In this document: piece after piece, positions 44,688 through 54,970 of the stretch
How positions within the stretch are numbered: position 1 is the stretch's first letter
Layout of the letters: each line of letters starts with the position of its first letter
DNA from: Dermacoccus abyssi
Lineage (GTDB): Bacteria > Actinomycetota > Actinomycetes > Actinomycetales > Dermatophilaceae
DNA length: 64,000 nt
NCBI RefSeq assembly: GCF_003515945.1
Contig: NZ_QWLM01000013.1
Location: 1 to 64,000, forward strand
Direction of reading: 5' to 3'
Made by a program: the position numbers and the translations under genes
The notes under the pieces: model-generated
Told to the model about the DNA's origin: nothing
Seen by the model: the letters and a program-made list of their open reading frames with translations, nothing else
The model's database searches: none

Positions 44688-45719
44688 TCAGACGAAGCTC
44701 TGCCGGATCTCGTGACGCGGGCCGTCCATCGTCACGCGGGCGAGTGCTCCGTTGACGAGGACGTTCCCGGGCGGCACGTGGCCGAAGTCGACGTCACGCA
44801 CGACGGGAACGTCCAGCTGTCCCAGGGCGTCCTCCACGGCGTCGTCCTGAGTGAAGTCGCCACTCGTCTTCGCTCCCGTTCGGCCGAGCAGCACGGCACG
44901 AGCGCCGTCGAACCAGCCCGCCAGCCGCAGGCCGTGCAGCATGCGTGCCGCGTCGAGAGCGGGGGCCTCGCAGTTCTCGAGGTAGACGATCGTGCCTTCC
45001 GGGCACCGCTCGGCGAACCGTGGCACGTCGCCGAACGGCGAGCCGGCCAGGTGACACACGACGTCGAGGCACCCGCCGATGAGCCTTCCCGTGACGTCGA
45101 GGCTTCCGCCGTCATAGCGCCAGCTCGCGGGTTCGCTCAGGTCGACGCGGGTGACGGCGGGCAGCCTCGACCAGTCGTCCCAACCACCGCGACGGCGCAC
45201 ACCCGGGTCCTGCTGCACGAACTCCTCGCCGCGCTCGCGTGCGACGACATCGAGCCAGTGCGCCGTTCCGCGCGGCAGGTCGTAGGGCGTGTCCATGAGG
45301 TTCTGGCCGTGGAGGGTCGCCACGCCCGAACGGAGCGTCAGCGGCAGGAGAAGCGTCGAGATGTCGCTCCACCCGACCACCCAGGTGGGGTCGGCTGCGA
45401 GCGCGTCGGCGTCGAGCAGATCGACGATGTCGATGGCTGTCTCCCCACCCCACGGTGGCACGACGGCGCGCACCGACGGATCGCGCACGAAGGCGTTGAA
45501 CTCGTCCGCGCGATCCTGCGCGGACGCACTCACGACGCCCTCGCCGCGCAGACAGTCCCCTTCGACGACACGGTAGCCACGGTCACGAAGCCACCCGATG
45601 ACGAAGTCGAGGCGCCCCTCGTGTTCGGGGCGCACGGGCGCGGACGATGCCGTCACCGCGATGGTGTCGCCGGGACGCAGGGGCCGCGGATAGGTGATGC
45701 CGGAAGGGGAACCGTTCAT
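44688..45719 (-). CDS. S66-family serine peptidase (LD-carboxypeptidase / MccF-like)
   Basis: A 343-residue S66 peptidase. The nucleophile elbow is GWSDISTLL (Ser118), with the Glu in [18 protein letters not shown] and the His in VDFGHVPPG completing the unusual Ser-Glu-His triad. The N-terminal [18 protein letters not shown] is the family start. The insertion region and ENCE motif are closer to MccF-type enzymes, which inactivate microcin C-like aminoacyl nucleotides, than to cell-wall LdcA. No signal peptide is seen, so it is cytosolic. Whether it acts on peptidoglycan tetrapeptides or on a toxin is open. Confidence 0.85.
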   Translation of the reverse strand: MNGSPSGITYPRPLRPGDTIAVTASSAPVRPEHEGRLDFVIGWLRDRGYRVVEGDCLRGEGVVSASAQDRADEFNAFVRDPSVRAVVPPWGGETAIDIVDLLDADALAADPTWVVGWSDISTLLLPLTLRSGVATLHGQNLMDTPYDLPRGTAHWLDVVARERGEEFVQQDPGVRRRGGWDDWSRLPAVTRVDLSEPASWRYDGGSLDVTGRLIGGCLDVVCHLAGSPFGDVPRFAERCPEGTIVYLENCEAPALDAARMLHGLRLAGWFDGARAVLLGRTGAKTSGDFTQDDAVEDALGQLDVPVVRDVDFGHVPPGNVLVNGALARVTMDGPRHEIRQSFV

Positions 45720-45771
45720 GCTTTCACCCTGTCAGAGGGGGCGGGCGCGGTCACCCGACTTTCCGGTCGGC

Positions 45772-46134
45772 TCAGAGGCCGGACAACTCGTAGACGTACG
45801 CCTCGACAACGCGCCCCTCGGCGCGTACCTCGACGACGACGCGGCGATACCGCGGCCCCTCGAAGTGATCGAGGCGCGGCCAGTGGCGCGGCAGCTCGGC
45901 CGACTCGAACAGGACACAGTTGACGTCGTCGGCGTCGTCGAGCGTCAGCCCCGGGTATCCGAACGCTGCGCCCCGGCCTCAGTCGACGCGCGTGCCGCGA
46001 ACAACGGCGGGCGTCCATCTGCCGGGGATATCCGCCATGACGTGCTCGTTCGGCTCACCGGGCGCGAGCGTCCCGTAGACGACGAGGCGGTGTTCGACGT
46101 CGAGTTCCTCTGGCGTCGCGGACGAACTCGTCAT
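45772..46134 (-). pseudogene. Gamma-glutamylcyclotransferase-like (GGCT/AIG2) gene with an in-frame TGA
   Basis: From ATG 46134 the frame reads LVVYGTLAPGEPNEHVM (the YGTL signature of the GGCT/AIG2 fold), then PAVVRGTRVD, a TGA at 45979-45981 (codon 52), then GAAFGYPGLTLDDADDVNC, LPRHWPRLDHFEG and YRRVVVEVRAEGRVVEAYVY to a second TGA at 45772-45774. The two halves together make a normal 120-residue domain. The ATG overlaps the stop of the MBL gene, a sign of former coupling. The single stop may be a nonsense mutation or a base-call error. Confidence 0.75.
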
Positions 46135-46904
46135 GCACGCAGCTCGTAGCGCTGGCCCGCGCGAGCAACCTCGACCTCGCCCGCCCAGACGGTCTTGGCG
46201 TCGCGCACACAGTCCTCCACGGGCGTCCAGGCCGGAATGTGCGTGAGCACGAGTCGCTTCGCTCCGGCGTCCTGGGCGGCCTTCGCAGCGCGTGACCCGG
46301 TGAGGTGGACGTCCTTGAGGTCGTCGTCGCGTCCGTCGACGAAGGCGGAGTCCGTGAGCACGAGGTCGGCGTCGCGCTCGAGGTCGACGAGGGCGTCACA
46401 CGCGTCGGTGTCGCCGGTGTAGGCGAGCACGGCTCCGTCGGCTTCGACGCGCAGGCCGTAGGCCTCGACGGGGTGGTTGACGAGGAACGGGGTGATGTTC
46501 AGCGGTCCGACCGAGAACGTGGCGCGGTCGGCGAGATCGACGAACTCGTACGCGCCCGAGAGGTCCTCGTACTTGTCCACCATGTAGGCGCGCGTGATGC
46601 GCTCCTCGGCGCCGGGCGGTGCGAACACGGGCAGACGCGAGCCGAAGCGGCCGTGCGGGTCGTAGTTGCGCACGACGAAGTAACTACACAGGTCGAGGCA
46701 GTGATCGGGGTGCAGATGGGAGATGACGACGGCATCGATGTCATCGACCTCGCGGTAGTTCTGCAAGGCGCCGAGCGAACCGTTGCCGAAGTCGAGCAAC
46801 ACCGACCAGGTACGGCCCTCGCTCTCGGCCTCGACGAGGTAGCAGGACGCGGGGGAATCGGGGCCCGGGAACGAACCCGAGCAGCCGACGACGGTCAGCT
46901 TCAC
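46131..46904 (-). CDS. MBL-fold metallo-hydrolase (RNase Z-like)
   Basis: A 257-residue beta-lactamase-fold hydrolase. It begins [20 protein letters not shown], has the zinc motif [11 protein letters not shown] (HxHxDH), a second metal His in [10 protein letters not shown], the bridging Asp in [12 protein letters not shown] and the last His in LVLTHIPAW. Similar actinobacterial genes lie beside murI and near rph-rdgB, and their substrate is not known. GTG 46904 overlaps the murI stop, and its own stop overlaps the next start, so three genes are coupled. Confidence 0.88.
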   Translation of the reverse strand: MKLTVVGCSGSFPGPDSPASCYLVEAESEGRTWSVLLDFGNGSLGALQNYREVDDIDAVVISHLHPDHCLDLCSYFVVRNYDPHGRFGSRLPVFAPPGAEERITRAYMVDKYEDLSGAYEFVDLADRATFSVGPLNITPFLVNHPVEAYGLRVEADGAVLAYTGDTDACDALVDLERDADLVLTDSAFVDGRDDDLKDVHLTGSRAAKAAQDAGAKRLVLTHIPAWTPVEDCVRDAKTVWAGEVEVARAGQRYELRA

Positions 46905-47698
46905 AGCACCGCCCCGTGCGTCACGGCGCTCACCTCGGGGCCGAGGAAGCGTCGGGCGAGATTTTCGAAGACCTGCGGATCGCCCGTCGTCGTCCACTGG
47001 TGCTGCGGCGGAGTGTCGTCCTCACGCAACTGACCGATGTCGGCCAGCACGCGGTAGACGTCCTTCGCCGTCTCCTCGGCGGAGGAGACGAGCGTGACCG
47101 TCGAGCCCATGACGTAGCTGATGACACCGGTGAGCAGCGGGTAGTGGGTGCAACCGAGGATGAGGGTGTCGACGCCCTGGTCGACGAGACCGTCGAGGTA
47201 CTTGTGCGCCACGGTGAGGAGTTCGGGCCCGGACGTCGTGCCGGCCTCGACGAACTCGACGAAGCGCGGGCAGGGAACGCTGGCAACGTTCACCTGCGGT
47301 GCCGCGGCGAAACTGTCGACGTAGGCCGCGCTCTGGTGAGTGGCCTGTGTCGAGATGACGCCGACGCGGTTGTTGCGCGTCGCAGCGGCGGCGCGGCGGG
47401 TGGCGGGGCGGATCACCTCGACCACGGGAACGTCGTAGCGTTCGCGGGCGTCGTGCAGGACGGCGGCGCTCGCCGAATTACACGCGATGACGAGGGCCTT
47501 GACGCCCTGCTCGACGAGCGAGTCGAGGCACTCGAGCGCGTACTGGCGAACCTCGGCGATGGGACGCGGACCGTAGGGCGCCCGGGCGGTGTCACCCAGG
47601 TAGATGATCTTCTCGTGCGGCAGCTGGTCGAGCACCGCGCGGGCCACCGTGAGGCCGCCGTAGCCGGAGTCGAAGATGCCGATCGGTGCGTCATTCAC
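46901..47698 (-). CDS. murI: Glutamate racemase
   Basis: A 265-residue enzyme supplying D-glutamate for peptidoglycan. Seen are [18 protein letters not shown] with the catalytic-region Asp and Ser, [13 protein letters not shown], the first catalytic Cys in [11 protein letters not shown], and the second in [14 protein letters not shown] 47698 gives the usual start [11 protein letters not shown]; the frame continues to ATG 47746 with no family similarity. It leads the murI-MBL-GGCT coupled group. Confidence 0.95.
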   Translation of the reverse strand: MNDAPIGIFDSGYGGLTVARAVLDQLPHEKIIYLGDTARAPYGPRPIAEVRQYALECLDSLVEQGVKALVIACNSASAAVLHDARERYDVPVVEVIRPATRRAAAATRNNRVGVISTQATHQSAAYVDSFAAAPQVNVASVPCPRFVEFVEAGTTSGPELLTVAHKYLDGLVDQGVDTLILGCTHYPLLTGVISYVMGSTVTLVSSAEETAKDVYRVLADIGQLREDDTPPQHQWTTTGDPQVFENLARRFLGPEVSAVTHGAVL

Positions 47699-47825
47699 GT
47701 CTTTCAGCGTAAGTCCAGAACGAGCGCCCAGCGAAAACCCAGGCATGTGACAACACTCATGTTCGCCGCCATAGCGCCGGACTTTCCTCCGTCACAGGCG
47801 GATTCGCGCCCGGCCAGCGGTTTCG

Positions 47826-48614
47826 TCAGGCTTCTTCCGACTCCTCGAGCGCGACGTAGGTGTTGGCCAGGACACCGATCTCCGGCACCTCGACCTCGAC
47901 GCGCTGACCGGCCTTGACCGGACCGACACCCTCCGGCGTTCCGGTGAGGATGACGTCACCGGGCAGGAGGGTGAACGCGCGGCTCGCGTGCGAGATGAGT
48001 TCGGCGACGCCGAAGATCATGTCGGAGGTGGGGCCGTCCTGCACGACCTCGCCGTCGAGGCGGGTGGTGACTCGGCTGTCGGCCGGGTCGAGGTCGGTCT
48101 CGATCCACGGGCCGAGCGGGCAGAAGGTATCGAAGCCCTTGGCCCGTGACCACTGACCGTCGCTCTTCTGCAGGTCGCGCGCGGTGACGTCGTTGCTGAT
48201 CGTGTAGCCGAGAACGACCTTCTTCGCCTCCTCGGGCGAGACGTCCTTGCACATCCGGCCGATGACGACGGCAAGTTCGCCCTCGTAGTCGACGCGCTCG
48301 CTGATCTCCGGCATGACGACGGGGTCACCCGGGCCGATGACGGCGGTGTTCGGGATGAGGAACATGAGGGGCTCGGCGGGCACCTCGTTGCCCATTTCCT
48401 TGGCGTGGTCGGCGTAGTTGCGGCCGATGCCGATGATCTTGCTGCGCGGGATGACCGGTGCGAGCAGGCGAACGTCCTCGACCTGGTGCACCGTGCCGGT
48501 CAGCTCGATCTTCGTGTAGAGCGGATCTCCGGTGATCTCGGCGATCTTCTCGCCGGCCCCGTCGACCAGACCGAACATCGGGTCGTCGCCCGTGGTGAAC
48601 CTCGCGATACGCAT
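47826..48614 (-). CDS. Fumarylacetoacetate hydrolase family protein
   Basis: A 262-residue FAH-fold enzyme, likely a hydrolase or decarboxylase of an acylpyruvate or oxaloacetate-type substrate. The family core is seen in [19 protein letters not shown], the metal-binding EGELAVVIG (Glu ligands) and [19 protein letters not shown], then [15 protein letters not shown]. The N-terminal small domain [19 protein letters not shown] is that of the YcgM/FAHD1 type. TAGGAT 6 nt before ATG suggests a leaderless mRNA. Substrate not fixed by context. Confidence 0.88.
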   Translation of the reverse strand: MRIARFTTGDDPMFGLVDGAGEKIAEITGDPLYTKIELTGTVHQVEDVRLLAPVIPRSKIIGIGRNYADHAKEMGNEVPAEPLMFLIPNTAVIGPGDPVVMPEISERVDYEGELAVVIGRMCKDVSPEEAKKVVLGYTISNDVTARDLQKSDGQWSRAKGFDTFCPLGPWIETDLDPADSRVTTRLDGEVVQDGPTSDMIFGVAELISHASRAFTLLPGDVILTGTPEGVGPVKAGQRVEVEVPEIGVLANTYVALEESEEA

Positions 48615-48620
48615 GGAGTC

Positions 48621-48686
48621 ATCCTATCGACGCGGCGCCGGTTGCCCACGTCCGCCGTAGTCGCGCAACGGCGGCGTCCCTACGAT
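48621..48686. promoter_or_regulatory. Divergent leaderless -10 boxes
   Basis: In the 78-bp gap between divergent genes, TAGGAT (minus strand, 48621-48626) lies 6 nt before the FAH-family ATG, and TACGAT (plus strand, 48681-48686) lies 6 nt before the GTG at 48693. Both fit TANNNT and point to leaderless transcripts on both sides. Confidence 0.6.
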
Positions 48687-48692
48687 GGTCCG

Positions 48693-49631
48693 GTGCAGGA
48701 CTCAGCCACCACCCGCTCCACGCAAGTGGACTCCCAGGACGTGAGAGCTGTTCTCACCCCGGACGAATGGAGCGCCTCCGAAGCGGCCCACGTCGCGCGC
48801 GTCGAACCGCACATCGCCCCTCACCTGGGACGCCGCAAGGAGAACCGCAAACACCCGGTCGAGGACTTCCTCTTCGTCTACTACTCGTACTCCCCAGGCA
48901 AGCTGCGCCGCTGGCATCCCGGCGCCGGCGTTGCGCTCCTCGTCGACGACGCAGGACGCACCCCGATCACGGACGGCAAGTACACACGTCGTGTCGACCT
49001 GGCGAACGGCCCCGCCGAGACTCTCGACGTCGGTGCTTTCTCGCAGGCGCGCGACCGCACCATCGCGTTCGTCCGCTCACTGTTGACGGCCACCCTCGAC
49101 CGCCCTGCGCACCTCGGCTGCTTCGGCATGCACGAGTGGGCGATGGTCTACAAGCTGCAGCCCGGCGAGCAGCGTCACGAACAGCTCCCCCTGCGTCTGA
49201 GCCAGGCCGCGACCGACGCTGTCGTCGACGCCGCCGACATCCGCTGCACCCATTTCGACGCCTACCGCTTCTTCACGCCGGACGCCGTGGACCTCAACCG
49301 CGAGCACCCCACCCGCGAACGTCAGGTCGACTTCGAACAGCCCGCCTGTCTGCACGCCGGCATGGACGTCTACAAGTGGGCGCACAAGCTGTGGCCGCTC
49401 GTGCCGAGCGAACTCGTCGTCGATGCCTTCGAGTTGGCCAAGGAGATCCGCGCCCTCGACATGGAGGCGAGCCCGTACGACGTGCGCGACCTCGGCTATG
49501 GCGTCGTGCCGATCGAAACCCCTCGCGGTCGAGCCGAATACGTGCGTCGCCAAAGGGAGTTCGCCGACAGGTCACAAGCTCTGCGTCGTCGCTTGCGCGA
49601 AGCCCTTCCCAGCGACCGCGCCCAAGCCTGA
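48693..49631 (+). CDS. Conserved actinobacterial protein annotated as 3-methyladenine DNA glycosylase
   Basis: A 312-residue cytosolic protein. Recognisable blocks are HPVEDFLFVYYSYSPGKLRRW, GCFGMHEWAMVYKL, the THFDAYRFFTPDAVDLN region and DVYKWAHKLWPLVPSEL. Relatives in actinobacteria carry the name 3-methyladenine DNA glycosylase, but I see no helix-hairpin-helix or other known glycosylase active site, so the name may be a propagated guess. The conserved His and Asp residues suggest an enzyme. GTG 48693 follows a TACGAT box. Confidence 0.6.
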   Translation: MQDSATTRSTQVDSQDVRAVLTPDEWSASEAAHVARVEPHIAPHLGRRKENRKHPVEDFLFVYYSYSPGKLRRWHPGAGVALLVDDAGRTPITDGKYTRRVDLANGPAETLDVGAFSQARDRTIAFVRSLLTATLDRPAHLGCFGMHEWAMVYKLQPGEQRHEQLPLRLSQAATDAVVDAADIRCTHFDAYRFFTPDAVDLNREHPTRERQVDFEQPACLHAGMDVYKWAHKLWPLVPSELVVDAFELAKEIRALDMEASPYDVRDLGYGVVPIETPRGRAEYVRRQREFADRSQALRRRLREALPSDRAQA

Positions 49632-49642
49632 TCTCGCGTCAC

Positions 49643-50488
49643 TCAGAGAAGGCGGCGGGCGGGGTACTCGGCCACGCCGTCCTCGTCGTTCGCAGCGCAC
49701 CTGTCGTCGGCGGCCGCGAGCACGTCCTCGTGCGCGTTGGCCACGGCCACGCCGCGGCTCGCCCAGTCGAGCATCGGTAGGTCGTTGGGCATGTCGCCGA
49801 ACGCCCAGACCGCCTCACGACCGATGCCGCGCTCGAGGCACCACGCCTCCAACCGGACGGCCTTCGTCACCCCGGGCGCCGAGATTTCTGCAAGCCCGCC
49901 CGCACCGGAGTAGGCCAGCACGCCACGCTCCCCCAGACACTGCGTGACGTCGGCGACGAACGCGTCGTCGCTCCAGGCCTCGTCGCGAATGAGGATCTTG
50001 CCGACGACGAGGTCGTCGGGCAGTTCCGCGAGCTCGCAGTCGGTGACGTCACCAACGGCTGTGTCATGGCCGGGCTCACCGACGTGCTGATCGGGATAGG
50101 CGCGCGTGCGATACATGCCCCGGTCGGTCTCCACGGCAGCACCCGCGTTCGGGAACTCCCGCAACAGATCACCGACGAGGCCGCGCGCCACGCCCGGTTC
50201 GAAGCCGTGCGACTCGAGCACGACGCGATCGGCGACGTCGTAGACGAAGGCGCCGTTACCACAGATCGCGACGCTGTGCGCGTCACGCGTACCGCCGACG
50301 ATGTCGCTCAGGTGATGGAGCCATCGCGGCGGGCGCGCGGTGACGACGACCGTCTCCACGCCCGCACCCGCGAGCGCCGACCACACCTCGCCGGTGCGCG
50401 CGCTGACGGAGCCGTCGCTGCGCAGCAACGTTCCGTCGAGATCGCTCGCGACGAGATGCGGTCGCTCGTCGTCGTGTGAACTTGCCAT
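49643..50488 (-). CDS. HAD-superfamily hydrolase (Cof type IIB)
   Basis: A 281-residue phosphatase. Motif I is ASDLDGTLLRSDG (about 14-26), motif II is VVVTARPPRW, motif III Lys is in the GVTKAVRLEAWC area, and motif IV is FGDMPNDLPMLDWA. The cap domain between II and III is of the Cof/YbiV kind, acting on sugar phosphates or pyridoxal phosphate. It lies 5 bp downstream of the ilvE stop side, facing the glycosylase-like gene. Substrate unknown. Confidence 0.9.
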   Translation of the reverse strand: MASSHDDERPHLVASDLDGTLLRSDGSVSARTGEVWSALAGAGVETVVVTARPPRWLHHLSDIVGGTRDAHSVAICGNGAFVYDVADRVVLESHGFEPGVARGLVGDLLREFPNAGAAVETDRGMYRTRAYPDQHVGEPGHDTAVGDVTDCELAELPDDLVVGKILIRDEAWSDDAFVADVTQCLGERGVLAYSGAGGLAEISAPGVTKAVRLEAWCLERGIGREAVWAFGDMPNDLPMLDWASRGVAVANAHEDVLAAADDRCAANDEDGVAEYPARRLL

Positions 50489-50493
50489 GCCGA

Positions 50494-51588
50494 TCAGGCC
50501 AGGCGCGTCATCCAGCCGCGCTTGTCCTCGACCTTGCCCTTCTGGATGGCGAGCAACGCCTCACGGATCTTCGTGGCCATCGGGCCGGCTTCGCCCTCGG
50601 GGCCGGACGTCACCTCACCGTCGGCCCACACGAGGCGACCGACCGGCGTGACGACGGCCGCGGTGCCGCAGGCGAAGATCTCGGTGATCGTGCCGTCGTT
50701 GCAGCCGTCGATCCACTCGTCGATCTTGATGCGACGCTCGATCGGCTTGAGGCCGAGGTCGGTGGCGAGTTCGAGGATGGAGTCACGCGTGACGCCCTCG
50801 AGGATGGTGCCCGTGAGCGCCGGCGTGATGAGTTCGCCGTCCTTCGTCACGAGGAAGAGGTTCATGCCGCCGAGCTCTTCGATGTAGGTGCCCTCGACCG
50901 AGTCGAGGAAGACGCTCTGGTCGCAGCCGCGCTCGTTCGCCTCGATCTGCGCCGCGAGGGAGCTGGCGTAGTTGCCACCGCACTTGGCAGCACCGGTGCC
51001 GCCGACGCCGGCGCGCGCGTAGTCACGCGAGAGCCACAGCGACACGGGCTTCACGCCGCCCTTGAAGTACGCACCGGCCGGCGAAGCGATGACCGAGTAG
51101 GTCACCTGCTTGCTCGGACGAACCCCGAGGAAGGCCTCGGACGCGAACATGAACGGACGCAGGTAGAGGCTCGCTTCGCCGTCCTCGAACGCGGGCACCC
51201 ACGACTCGTCAGCCGCGACGATGGCCTTGAGCGACTCGACGAAGTCGGCCTCGTCGATCTTCGGCAGCGCGAGACGGTCGGCGCTGCGGTTGAAACGCTG
51301 AGCGTTCTTCTCGGGGCGGAAGGTCCAGACCGAACCGTCCTCGTGGCGGTAGGCCTTCATGCCCTCGAAGATCTCCTGCGCGTAGTGCAGAACAGCCGCG
51401 GCCGGGTCGATCTGGAAGGGGCCGTACTCCTTGACCTTGCCATCCCCCCAGCCCGACTCCTCACGCCACGTCGCGACGACCATGTGGTCGGTGAAGGACT
51501 GCCCGAAACCCGGGTTGCCCAGGATCTCGGCCCGCTCCGCGTCAGCGCGCGGGCTCGGGTTGGGCGTCATCGAAAAGGTCAGGGCCAT
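50494..51588 (-). CDS. ilvE: Branched-chain amino acid aminotransferase
   Basis: A 364-residue fold-type IV PLP enzyme performing the last step of leucine, isoleucine and valine synthesis. Visible are FEGMKAYRHEDGSVWTFRPE, LYLRPFMFASEAFLGVRPS, the GGTGAAKCGGNYASSL block with the PLP Lys, and ELGGMNLFLV with GTILEGVTRDS. ATG 51588 has a GGAGGAGCC ribosome site; the open frame goes on to 51618. It is upstream on the same strand as leuB, separated by a terminator. Confidence 0.96.
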   Translation of the reverse strand: MALTFSMTPNPSPRADAERAEILGNPGFGQSFTDHMVVATWREESGWGDGKVKEYGPFQIDPAAAVLHYAQEIFEGMKAYRHEDGSVWTFRPEKNAQRFNRSADRLALPKIDEADFVESLKAIVAADESWVPAFEDGEASLYLRPFMFASEAFLGVRPSKQVTYSVIASPAGAYFKGGVKPVSLWLSRDYARAGVGGTGAAKCGGNYASSLAAQIEANERGCDQSVFLDSVEGTYIEELGGMNLFLVTKDGELITPALTGTILEGVTRDSILELATDLGLKPIERRIKIDEWIDGCNDGTITEIFACGTAAVVTPVGRLVWADGEVTSGPEGEAGPMATKIREALLAIQKGKVEDKRGWMTRLA

Positions 51589-51674
51589 GGCTCCTCCAGA
51601 GAAAGTGGTCCGGGTCACTGCGGATCAGGATATCGCCGCACGGGAGGTGTGCGGACAACGGGCAACGCGTGAAA

Positions 51675-51713
51675 CGGCGGGCGGGGCGCCTCGTCCGAGG
51701 TTCCCGCCCGCCG
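51675..51713 (-). terminator. Terminator between leuB and ilvE
   Basis: CGGCGGGCGGGG pairs with its complement near CCCGCCCGCCG around a loop of about 16 nt, 24 bp past the leuB stop. Confidence 0.7.
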
Positions 51714-51736
51714 CCGTCCGCGGATGGTGATGTCGC

Positions 51737-52771
51737 TCAGAGCCGCCGGGCGATCGCGTCGCCGATTTCGGTGGTCGAGCGCGGCTGCGAGCCGCGGGCT
51801 GCCAGGTCGGCGACGACGGCCTCCTCGATGCGTCGGGCCTCGTCCTCCCGGCCGAGGTGAGCCAGGAGCAACGACGTCGACAGGATGGTGGCCGTCGGGT
51901 CGGCCTTGCCCTGACCCGCGATGTCGGGGGCCGAGCCGTGCACGGGCTCGAACATGCTCGGCGCCGCGCCCTCGGGATTGATGTTTCCCGAGGCCGCAAG
52001 GCCGATGCCGCCGGTGACCGCGGCCGCCAGGTCCGTGACGATGTCGCCGAACAGGTTGTCCGTGACGATGACGTCGAAGCGCGACGGGTCGGTGACCATG
52101 TAGATCATCGCCGCGTCGATGTGCGCGTAGTCGTGCGTGACGTCGGGGTACTCGTGCCCTACCTCCTCGACCGTACGACGCCACAGGTGGCCCGCGTAGG
52201 AGAGCACGTTGTGCTTGTGCAGGAGCGTGACCTTCTTGCGCTCACGCTTGTTCGCGCGCTCGAACGCGTCACGAACCGTGCGCTCGATGCCGAATCGGCT
52301 GTTGACGCTCACCTCCGTCGCCATCTCGTGCGGGGTACCCACACGCAGGGCGCCGCCGTTGCCGGTGTACGGACCCTCGGTGCCTTCGCGCACGACGACG
52401 AAGTCGATTCCCTTGGCTGTGACGCTCTCGGCGAGCGGCGTCGTCACGCCCGGCAGCAACTTGGACGGACGCAGGTTGATGTAGTGGTCGAGTTCGAAGC
52501 GGATGCGCAGCAACAGCTCGCGCTCGAGCAGGCCGCTGGGGGCGCTCGGGTCGCCGATGGCGCCGAGGAGGATGACGTCGTGGCCGCGCAGCTCCTCGAG
52601 GACGGAATCCGGGAGCGTTTCACCGGTGGCGTTCCACCGACGGGCTCCGAGGTCGTACTCGGTTCGCTCGACGTCACCGTTCGTCACGGCGTCGAGCACC
52701 TTCAGCCCTTCGGCCACCACCTCGGGGCCGATTCCGTCACCTGCAATGACTGCCAGATCGATCGCGCTCAT
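51737..52771 (-). CDS. leuB: 3-isopropylmalate dehydrogenase
   Basis: A 344-residue NAD-dependent enzyme of leucine synthesis. Seen are [38 protein letters not shown] with substrate Arg residues, [31 protein letters not shown] with the catalytic Lys, and the metal motif [15 protein letters not shown]. This is the actinobacterial short form (about 340 aa). ATG 52771 is 6 nt after a TACTCT box, so leaderless. The open frame above is not family-like. Confidence 0.95.
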   Translation of the reverse strand: MSAIDLAVIAGDGIGPEVVAEGLKVLDAVTNGDVERTEYDLGARRWNATGETLPDSVLEELRGHDVILLGAIGDPSAPSGLLERELLLRIRFELDHYINLRPSKLLPGVTTPLAESVTAKGIDFVVVREGTEGPYTGNGGALRVGTPHEMATEVSVNSRFGIERTVRDAFERANKRERKKVTLLHKHNVLSYAGHLWRRTVEEVGHEYPDVTHDYAHIDAAMIYMVTDPSRFDVIVTDNLFGDIVTDLAAAVTGGIGLAASGNINPEGAAPSMFEPVHGSAPDIAGQGKADPTATILSTSLLLAHLGREDEARRIEEAVVADLAARGSQPRSTTEIGDAIARRL

Positions 52772-52777
52772 ACGAGC

Positions 52778-52783
52778 AGAGTA
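52778..52783 (-). promoter_or_regulatory. -10 box of leuB (leaderless)
   Basis: TACTCT on the minus strand ends 6 nt before the leuB ATG. A TTTCAC 16 bp further upstream can act as -35. Confidence 0.55.
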
Positions 52784-52931
52784 GCGAACGTCTTGCAGTG
52801 TGAAACGCAAATCTCGCAATATGAGCAGACAAGGCGGGAGTGGCGCCTCGCGACACGACGAACGGGCCCCGCCGAGCCCGCCCGCGCACCTATGGCTGAC
52901 GTAGCTCTTCCCCTTACTTCGAGGTAACCGC

Positions 52932-54886
52932 GTGACCCAGCTGACCACCACCGGGCAACAGCACCACGAGGTGCCCGCTCTGGCGCGCAGCAAGCGACGT
53001 CCCGCGCTGGACGGTATCCGCGCGCTGTCCGTCGTGGCCGCGATGATCTACCACGCCAACCCGGAGTGGATTCCGGGCGGCTACCTCTCGGTCAACGTCT
53101 TCTTCGTGCTCTCCGGCTACCTCATCACGGGGCTGCTGCTCAAGGAGGCGTCGCGCTGGGGCTCGATCGACCTCGTGAGCTTCTACAAGAACCGCGCCCG
53201 ACGTCTGCTTCCGGCGCTGTTCGTCGTCGTGGCCGCCGTGACGCTCATCGGGGCGCGGATCCTCACCGAGAGCGCCAAGGCGAACCTGCGCGGCGACGGT
53301 CTCGCGACCCTCTTCTACGTCGCGAACTGGCGCTTCATCCTCGAGGGCGAGTCCTATTTCGCGAGCACCGGCGACCACAGCCCGTTCCGCCACATGTGGA
53401 CGCTGGCCATCGAGGAGCAGTTCTACCTCGTCTTCCCGATCCTCCTTCTCGGCCTCATGACGATGGCGCACGGGCGCCGGCGGCGCATCGCGCAGGGGCT
53501 CGTCGTCCTCATCGTGCTGTCGGCCATCATCCAGGCCTGGATCTACACCTCGCAGATCAAGCCGACGCCGACGCCCGACCCGTCGCCCATCTACTACGGC
53601 ACCGACACCCGCGCGAACGAGTTGCTGCTCGGCGCAGCGCTCGCCGTGGCCATGACGTACTGGCGCAAGCGCACCTTGCGCGCGAACGCCGAGAAGCTGA
53701 CGTGGATCGGCATCGCCTCGTTCGGCGGCATGCTGGCCTTCTTCTTCGGCCCCAACGAGACGTCCGCCTGGGTCTTCCTCGGCGGCAGCATGCTCTTCTC
53801 GATCCTCATCTGCCTCATCATCGTGGCCATCGAGGTCTGGCCCGGGTCGGTCTTCGCCGAGTTCCTCAGCTGGAAGCCCATCGTCTGGATCGGTGAGCTG
53901 TCGTACGGCATTTACCGTGGCACTGGCCGATCTTCGTCTTCCTCAACGAGGAGCGAACGGGCTGGAACGAGCTCGTCCTGCTCGTCGTCCGCCTGGCGCT
54001 GACCGTCGGGCTCGCGACGATCTCCTACTACTTCATCGAGCAGCCGATCCGCACGCAGAAGCTGCAGAAGCGCCTCGGCCGCACGAAGTCGATCGCGGTG
54101 TGGAGCCTCGCCCTGCCGGTGACGGTCGCCGTCGTCGTTCTCGCCACGCTCGGTATCAAGCCGGTAACCGACGCCACGTCGGGTTCGCAGCTCGACACGA
54201 CGACGGGATCGGGCGACAAGAAGATCGCGGTCGTCGGTGACTCGGTCGGCTACGGCCTCGCCTTCCAGTTCCCCGCCGGTTCCTACCCGGGTGTCTCCGT
54301 CACGGGTAGCGCGAAAATCGGGTGTGGTACCGCCGAGCAGTGGCTCGTCGTCAACGGCGTGCGTCAATCGCAGGACAACCCCGAGTGCCGCGACGTGTTC
54401 TCCGGGTGGGAGAACGCCGTGAAGAGTTCGAACGCGAAGGTCGTCGTCTGGTCGATGGGCGGCTGGGACGTCTACGACCACTACGTCGACGGCAAGGTGC
54501 TCAAGGAGCAGTCACCCTAGTACGCGCGCTACTACCGTTCGCGCCTCGAGAAGGGCCTCGCGGCGTTCGGCCCGAAGACGCAGGTCTTCATCCCGAAGAT
54601 CGCCTGCTACGACCAGCCGAAGTTCGAGGTCGAAGGCCAGGATCTGGCGCTCGACCGCAACGACCCGGCGCGCGCCAAGGCGCTCAACGCCATCATCGAC
54701 GACTTCGCGAAGGCGCACCCCGATCGCGTCCACGCCGTCGACCCGTCGTCGTGGCTGTGCAAGGACGGCAAGCCGATCGAGAAGATCGACGGCAAGGTCA
54801 TGCGCGAGGACGGCGTCCACTGCACCTCGGACGGTGCGAAGAAGTTCTGGGCGTGGCTCATGCCGCAGCTCAAGAGCCATCTGTGA
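52932..54886 (+). pseudogene. OafA-type membrane acyltransferase with SGNH domain, frameshift and amber stop
   Basis: GTG 52932 opens an Acyltransferase_3 domain: [74 protein letters not shown] and about ten membrane helices, up to WIGELSYGIY. There one T is missing near 53912, and the frame shifts into LWHWPIFVFLN equivalents that follow in the next frame. The C-terminal SGNH domain (KIAVVGDSVGYGL; VVWSMGGWDVYDHY) is then cut by TAG 54518-54520, after which the same frame reads on YARYYRSRLEKGLAAFGPKT to DGVHCTSDGAKKFWAW and TGA 54884-54886. Intact relatives O-acetylate envelope sugars or peptidoglycan. Confidence 0.85.
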
Positions 54887-54906
54887 CGCTGACGCCCACA
54901 CACGCC

Positions 54907-54945
54907 GCTGCCCGCCCCGACCGATCAAAGGTTGAGGCGGGCAGC
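54907..54945. terminator. Terminator between the acyltransferase gene and ilvD
   Basis: GCTGCCCGCC pairs perfectly with GGCGGGCAGC around a 19-nt loop, between convergent genes. Confidence 0.75.
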
Positions 54946-54970
54946 AGCTTACGGAGGGCGCTCCGGGGTG

